Part shown: positions 57,866-64,000 of the stretch, piece by piece
How positions within the stretch are numbered: the stretch's first letter is position 1
How the letters are laid out: each line of letters begins with the position of its first letter
Assembly: GCA_965644295.1 (NCBI GenBank)
Contig: CBFFRP010000312.1
Location: 1-64,000 of the forward strand
Length of the DNA stretch: 64,000 nt
DNA from: Paraphysomonas bandaiensis
Lineage: Eukaryota; Chrysophyceae
Direction of reading: 5' to 3'
Position numbers and translations under genes: made by a program
Notes under the pieces: model-generated
Database searches by the model: none
What the model saw: only the letters and a program-made list of their open reading frames with translations
What the model was told of the DNA's origin: nothing

Positions 57866-58621
57866 GGATGTTGTGCTTAGTTCAGCACATGGCTATATAT
57901 ACAGACATCTATATGGAGTACATGCTTATATCTGCGATGTGTACTGTACACTCCGCGTTACGTTATCAACTATTCCCAGTACGTTGATTATCAAGCCGAC
58001 AGAGTAGCTGATAGCCAGCCCACCTTCCCCCACTAACAGTTGTCTTGATGGTCGATATATGTGTATGTGTATGTGTATGTGTGTGTAGAGTCTCTTAGTC
58101 CACTGGCACCAAATATTGGCAGCCCTGTCAACCATCTTCAAAGCACGGAAAGCACCCTTTTTACGGTCCTAAATGGTCAAAAAAGCTTCAAAACATGTGT
58201 TTTATAGAAATTCCAATATTTTCAGGAGTTTTAAGTGGTAAGGAGGACATTGTTGGGGTTTTGTCCTACTCAAGAATACAGTCCATAGAATACAGAGTAA
58301 TACGTAGAAAATGCTGAGAAATATATCGCCAAATGGCCGTTTCTTTTAATTGAGTGTATACTGTATGAGTATGTATAAGGTATGTACAGAGCAGTGTGGA
58401 CTGCTGTATATAGGACTGTATATGTGTGTATGTGTGTATGTATGTATCCTCAGCTGTTGTATTGTACACAGAGACTGCTAGACGCATATATAAACAAGAG
58501 GAGCCCTCAGCTCAGCTCAGCTCAGAAACAACACACACGAAGAGATAACCCTGAGAGCACTTCATAACCATCACTAACAAACATAAAGATACAATAATCG
58601 TCATAACCCGCTCACTATCAT
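57866..58621. other. Divergent intergenic region
   Basis: Between the starts of the K+ channel (-) and the next gene (+); expected to contain both promoters. It has GTATGT runs near 58055-58085 and 58415-58445 and a short CAGCT-type direct repeat at 58507-58526. No gene recognised. Confidence 0.45.
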
Positions 58622-60941
58622 ATGAAAATACTTTTAGTGGACGCCTTCAGCGACAACAAACAGGGAAAAGATGACTTCCATGAATTTTACGGGTTATTTA
58701 CTAACATAATACACTCCTGTGGTGATATAGTTGATAATGGGAGCAGAGATATTATGTGTAGACGTCTAGATAATTTAGGAGATATCGTTCTCGACTGGGA
58801 GCACTCGGTTCTATCTCCAGATGCTCAGGCGATAAGTATCGCATACGATAAAATTGATGTCATATGTGTGTGCGGAGATATGAAAATATTACCATGGGAT
58901 CCTCAATGTTTCCAATTGATTACGCTTATTCATATGTCTCATCTCCTCGGAACACCAGTGCTGACTTGTGGCTCTGGAGCGTATGCGGCGGTTTATACTG
59001 TTGCTACTCAAGGGGCGAGATTTCAGGTACTGAATCATCCAACAGGAGATTCCCTGGAGAATCTGAAAAAGTTTCCACGATATTTTAAAGGAACAAGTGC
59101 TTATCCATGCGGCTGGCTTGATAATGAAACTGGAGATATGTACTCCTATGATCCTTCCTCTCGACATTGGAAAGCAGTGTGCAATATCGGCATTTACAGG
59201 TGTGATATCTGGAAAATAGTAGCGGTTGAATGCACTTATTGTTGTAATAGGTTGGCTTCTAATGGGGAGCCTACTCCTGCCAGATTTCGACCGGTAGCAA
59301 AGAAACGAGGGGTGTAAGTTTGAGGCCATTATATACTCCACTAGTTAATTTTTATTCAGGGAGCACCGACTACACCAATTTCAGAAGCCAGAAACCCCTG
59401 GTGATAGAGACTGTCTATTGGTTATTCGCAACAAATTCTTTCATCACTTCGCGTTAAAGAATTGTAAAGCACCAGCCATTGTTGCAGTTATGATGGATGG
59501 GTGGCATTTCAATGTGGATGGTGGACTGCCCCTTAAATGTGGAATGGAGGTCTTAGGGGATGGTCCTCATGGACCAATGATGTTCCAGCTCGGTAATAGT
59601 TTGCACTTAGCTTTTGCTGTTGACAACAGTTTTTCCTGTGAGCCAGCAAGAAATATTATCAGGGAATACCTTACGTATACGTTCTCCCGGATCTCCGAGC
59701 AAGGTCGTCTCTCTATTGGACTCCACGATTATATATTTGTACGAAATGGAGGCGGTATCACGGACTCGGCGAAGTTGTCCCAGCCAATGGCGCGACCACT
59801 AAATAATCTCCCAGTGAGATCCAGAGTCAGTGGCGGGCCGACACGTGTGGATCCTCCAGTTATAAAAATGGCCGTCACTCCCAATCCTGTAGTACCGATT
59901 CCCGGATCTCCGAGGAAAGGCGCAAATCCCGTTCCACAGCTGAAGTACGTGCGCAAGCCCAAACATAGCAGACACATTCGATTGCATCAGGTCATCAGTC
60001 AATGTTACGGGGAAGTACAGACGAATCGCCTTGAGTCTATTGCTGCAAAGACTACCCTTGATCAACGATCGGTCTCGCCCACTGTGAGTCTGTTCGACAA
60101 CCAAAGTACTGATATTTATTCTCACAAAGCCACTCGAAAGAGTACAAGCGCAAGAAACCATTCCCCACGCAGGGCTCGCTCGCCTAGTGTGGACGCAGAG
60201 AATATGCAATGTATGTCGGCCCGAGTTCCCGCCTACAATAGAACAGTCATTGGTGTCTCTCGAATCCAGCGACCGTCGAGTTGTACGGGAGTGCGTAGGG
60301 AAAACAATAATCGAATCAACTGGTGCAACAAGTGGGAAGACGTCCGAGCTGTCGATGGTACTATGCAAAAACCACAGGTTTTGGACGAAGCTGGAAATAA
60401 GAAAGTGCAACCCGTTATATCTCTTGCCGATGAGGTTCAAATGAGCTATCTGCCTGTACAACACCCCAAAGGATCTCTGGAGAGTAGCGACAGCCAGGAA
60501 CCAGTGCGCACGGTGCGCGTGAGACCCTCAAGTTCTAAACCTTATTCAACAGCTAAAGCATTCGAACGTCTCGTTGAAGAAGAAAATATGCAGAAAGAAT
60601 ATGTTGGTACATTTAGAGGTGGTTACCTGACACCCTACGAACGGGACCGCAAAGAGTACATAAACAGCAAGAAGAATTTTGTCGGAGGTACTTTTAAGTC
60701 ATACTTTGGAAAGGCTTCAGAGATACCTCTTCGGCAAGAGGGTGCCATCAGACCAAATGGGCCTTTTCCTCCTCCAATAGATTACCACAAAGATAAAACC
60801 TACACTCTTCACGGTTCCTGGAATCCAACCGTAAACGTGTTTTCTCACGAAAAGGAAGGATTAGAAACCAGAAGTAGTAAACCTGGATTTCGGCGTTCGT
60901 ATTCCAATATATCGAGGAAGCTCTCTGGTCCTATAGTTTAG
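58622..60941 (+). CDS. Protein with class I amidotransferase-like N-terminus and flagellar-protein-like tail
   Basis: Two exons, 58622-59313 and 59360-60941; the 46-bp intron uses a GTAAGT donor and the join reads AKKRGVEHRLHQF; 757 residues. Residues 1-150 look like an alpha/beta Rossmann-type domain: MKILLVDAFSDNK, a strand IDVICVCGD, and a turn LGTPVLTCGSGAYAAVYTVA resembling the nucleophile elbow of class I glutamine amidotransferases, with Cys before Gly-Ser-Gly. A catalytic His-Glu pair is not obvious, so activity is doubtful. The same domain continues over the splice (IVAVMMDGWHFNVDGGLPLK). Residues about 400-600 are disordered. The C-terminus (about 615-720) has repeated YxTPYExxRxEY-like elements (GGYLTPYERDRKEY, NFVGGTFKSYFGKAS, GPFPPPID) of the sort found in axonemal or flagellar proteins of protists. 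Function unknown; a cilium-associated role is inference. Confidence 0.65.
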
Positions 60942-62801
60942 AACCTGTTAGTGATTGCCATATTGTATATTTCTTTCATAGATTCGTGGTGCTGGGATAG
61001 TAATAGCTATAGGATGTCTTAGAGATGGTATATTTGTTTTTATCCGAAACTGATATTTGAATGGCATAAATTGAACAATTGAACCCTAAACTTATTCTAT
61101 AACCCTAATGTCATTGTGATCAACACCTCTTGTCATTTACTATTTTTATATTATCGCTAATATCAATCACTATTATCATAGTATTATTATCATATATAGT
61201 CGCAATTTTATTCAGTCAATTTATTTCAGATTAACTGTAACATAATCCATATCATGCATTGAATTCATATAACATAAGTTTTCAACTTTCAACAACTGTA
61301 TTTTTTTAACTAGTGGTCATAATTCATAATTACAGCGTTTAATTTAAATAGGTAAACCTCAACAGAGGGGTTGAATATCAAGTCTAGTGGTAGTTCATGC
61401 AATACTGTTTTCAACTACCGTATTCTACAAGTAACAGTCATAATTTGACTTTCAAAGACCTTAAGCTACGAGGGTTGCGAAATAATGAATTGTTAGTTAA
61501 TTGGCGCAGGTTGTAGTCAATTATAATGGCAAGTTTTGCTTGCTGTCTCAATTAATTTCACTGCAATTGATTGATGCTTAACTACTTACGTCTATAGCTA
61601 TACATTAAATAAGCATTATGAAAACGTGGGAATTTAGAGATATCTTGGGAAAAACTAGAAGTATTTACAATATTTAAGTAGAAATATTTAAAAGCTATTC
61701 TGCTTGTAGTAAAAAGCAAAAGACAACGAAAAATAGTAACTACCACATAGCATTCCCAACTGTCATTTCATTATTCCAGAGTCGACGGTGCATACGTTAA
61801 AACATAAGTAGCTCTAAATGCGGAGAAGTCATACTCTTGCGTAAAGCAACTATAACAATCTTAGTTCCACTGAATAATATTTCAACCGTATTGGTTGTGG
61901 CATGCAAGTTACATGCTGCGATATCGGGCTTTCTAGTTAGGGCGTGTTCGCTTCCTCTGCCTGTTACCATCAATCTAACGCTGCGCTGTGTTGACATTTT
62001 GATTAGTCACTCAGATTTATCATACTCCTCCTCATTGAGCAATTTCTGCCAGGCAAGTGGGGATTCGTTACCAAATTGCATCATCTTCACCTTTGCAACG
62101 TTTTCTAAATCCTGTTTACGAACTCTATAAGGCTTTCATATAATATTTTATTAGCTTTGATCTGAAAATAGTACTCAACCTGGTGTTCGTGTCAATACAT
62201 CTTTTAATTGCTTAGAAGTAAGCAAAAAACTCAACAGACGGATTCAACATCACATCTAGTATTAGTTCGCTTAAAGCTATGTGTCCACGGTGTCCACAAC
62301 TGCATTCTTAATTTAAGTGCCTCAAAATACAGTATTTAATAGCTTACAAATAAGCAGAACTCCAACAGTTACATATATAATATTGATAGTGGAGTGCTCT
62401 TCACACAATACTTTGGCAGGCATCTCTAACGATCAGCGCATATATTACACTAGCAACATACTGTGACGATAAGAATCTGCTTGTCGACAATTATGTTTAA
62501 TTCTTGTTAGCAATATTCAAACTTCCATAATCCAAGCCAATACCCGTAAAAGGTAATAGAAAAAGCTGAGTAAGTAAAAATAATACCCCAATTCAGTACT
62601 TCCAATATGATCAAAAAATTTCAGAAATACATGGAAACAGCGCCTTTCAAAAAGGGCATCAATAGATAAGTACTGTGTCATTATCGACAGGTTTTACTTT
62701 AGGCTCCGATGACATAGCCAATTAGTAATACATTTTCAATATTGTGCGTTTCTGTTATGTAGTAGCCACAATATCGACATTGAACTGGAAATATCTAACC
62801 A
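60942..62801. other. AT-rich intergenic region
   Basis: About 1.9 kb with no supportable gene; overlapping frames at 61797-61997 (-) and 61837-62130 (+) show no features. Composition is strongly AT-biased with poly-A/T tracts. It includes the 3' ends of two convergent genes. Confidence 0.5.
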
Positions 62802-64000
62802 TTATTCATTATTATACGACATACGTGTGCGATCTGTTGAAGGACTGTGATCAGTGGCGGAGGGTGTTGGCCGCTGATGATGCGGAGTGGTTGTGGATGT
62901 TGCGGACGATAAAGGCGACAGCTCCTCTGGGGGGGATGCAAAACGGCTAAGACTATCATCTGGCTCAACTATGCCCATAAGATAGGTGTGACACATTGAT
63001 GTAACGCCTTCCCAAAATCGTCTGCGCAAATATAAATTATCAAGAAATTAGTATATCAAGGAAGACCTGTAGTCAGCTATTCTCTCGCGAAATCGAGCCA
63101 TTAGCTTAGGGTTCCTCGCAAAAGCTATAAAGTGTTCGGCGTGTTGACCCTTCTTTGTGAGGGCATCTAGCACTATCTCAGTTTTCGCCCAGAAAGCTCC
63201 CAGCTGTTCCAAAATGAGATCCACCTAACCAACACATGTTATTGATATTATTAAAATGACAGGACACGATGTTTTACGACCTTTCTAAGCATGCCAAGTG
63301 CATTGTCCATTTGAGATTCATCATTCGCACCGTCGTGCTGCTCACTCAGCCCTTGCGCATACCGAGTCATGATACCATCGCCGTTTCCACTATCACCTGT
63401 ATCGACGTCCATATCCCCAGAATCATCACCACGGCCAGAGGGCTGGTTGACAGGAGGCTTACGCGGAGAAAGTCCAGCACCTATAATCACCTCATCCACA
63501 TCGGAGCTGTGCCCACTTGATTCACTCCGGCATCCCTCACTACGGGGGCGAGAATTAACTCGTCTTTGTGCATGAGAGCTCGGATGACTTATAAGTAGCC
63601 CGCGCTCACGCCAAGAGTCCTGGCCGAACAGATTCATGAAAAGATCCAAAATGGCGTTACCAGATATAGTGGAATCTCCTGCTTGCTCTTGCAAGTTTTT
63701 CATCGCATCTCTTAGTGCCTGCACGTCAATTGTGGTCGATCCAAGTGTAGCACCTCCAAGAGAGGAAAGCGATTGAGAGTTCAGTTTCTGATGGTGATGG
63801 TAGTTGGATATGTCCAGAATGTGCTGTAACTTAGATATTGAATTTCGATTGGCACTCTGCGTCTTACTCACGAGAATCAGCAGTTCACTCACCCATTGTC
63901 GCACCATGTTAAAAAAATCTACTGCCAATTGAGGTTCGCCTTCCTCTACTGCCAGCTCGAGATCAGGGAACATATTCAACACGGCCAACGCAGTCTGCTC
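62802..64000 (-). CDS. 3' part of an unrecognised gene, cut by the window edge
   Basis: Three visible exons, from the window edge (64000) to 63281, 63224-63067, and 63021-62802, with introns of 56 and 45 bp; frame is kept and remains open to 64000, so the 5' end lies outside. The first visible part is helical (LELAVEEGEPQLAVDFFNMV), then Gln/Ser-rich and acidic-Gly-rich low complexity. After the splice, residues form a conserved-looking helical block (LILEQLGAFWAKTEIVLDAL, then HAEHFIAFARNPKLMARF and RRFWEGV). The tail is Ser/Thr/Pro-rich. I do not recognise the family; the helical block could be an oligomerisation or scaffold domain. Confidence 0.7.

Noticed and set aside
1-64000. CRISPR arrays, bacterial operons or phage-like systems
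   Set aside because: Intron-bearing eukaryotic genes throughout; the tandem arrays present are direct repeats without spacers.

Overview
The window looks like nuclear DNA of a protist, most likely a stramenopile (heterokont). Four things point there: a secreted protein ending in Pro-Thr repeats of the kind common in that group; split genes with very short introns (many 44-57 bp, nearly all GT-AG, one GC-AG); a eukaryotic core gene set (exportin-T, SEC13, cyclin H, BRCA2, MAP kinase, R2R3-MYB, BK-type K+ channel); and decayed hAT and retroelement sequence. The lineage call is inference from style, not from a marker gene. Splice sites were chosen by eye: each join keeps the frame and restores family-conserved sequence, but none is backed by transcripts.

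Layout. 0.4-1.8 kb: secreted PT-repeat protein (-). 3.1-3.4 kb: fragment of a repeat family that recurs at 13-17 kb. 3.9-5.8 kb: cramped/TKI1-like protein (-). 6.4-7.2 kb: small La-motif (LARP) gene (+). 7.7-8.2 kb: hAT transposase relic with a terminal-repeat-like end. 9.2-13.2 kb: exportin-T (+). 13.3-20.2 kb: transposon-rich island with a TIR-bounded element carrying an RNase H relic, a second inverted relic copy, and between them an intron-free zinc-ribbon/alpha-kinase gene (-). 20.6-27.5 kb: a BRCA2 homologue (-) with 20 nearly identical BRC repeats in tandem. 28.5-31.4 kb: divergent pair, FYVE-PIH1-like fusion (-) and SEC13 (+). 33.0-34.2 kb: R2R3-MYB (+). 35.5-36.4 kb: probable myristoylated Ser-rich protein (+). 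37.1-39.0 kb: six-exon protein of unknown function (-). 39.5-41.2 kb: secretory-pathway glycosyltransferase-like gene (+). 42.2-45.4 kb: coiled-coil/IQ protein (-). 45.57-45.87 kb: ATGT microsatellite. 46.0-47.4 kb: cyclin H (+). 48.1-50.2 kb: TEY MAP kinase (-). 50.8-52.0 kb: 26-bp minisatellite. 52.8-57.9 kb: BK/Slo-like K+ channel (-). 58.6-60.9 kb: protein with an amidotransferase-like N-terminus (+). 62.8-64.0 kb: 3' part of an unknown gene (-), cut by the window edge.

The genes are independent single-copy housekeeping or signalling genes, as usual in eukaryotes; no operon-like logic is expected. The standout is the BRCA2 homologue: a complete DNA-binding core (helical domain, OB1, OB2, OB3) joined to a 1.3-kilo-residue array of 66-residue units, each holding a BRC (RAD51-binding) motif. 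Second-tier items are the FYVE-PIH1 fusion, the zinc-ribbon alpha-kinase inside the transposon island, and the TIR-bounded RNase H element.
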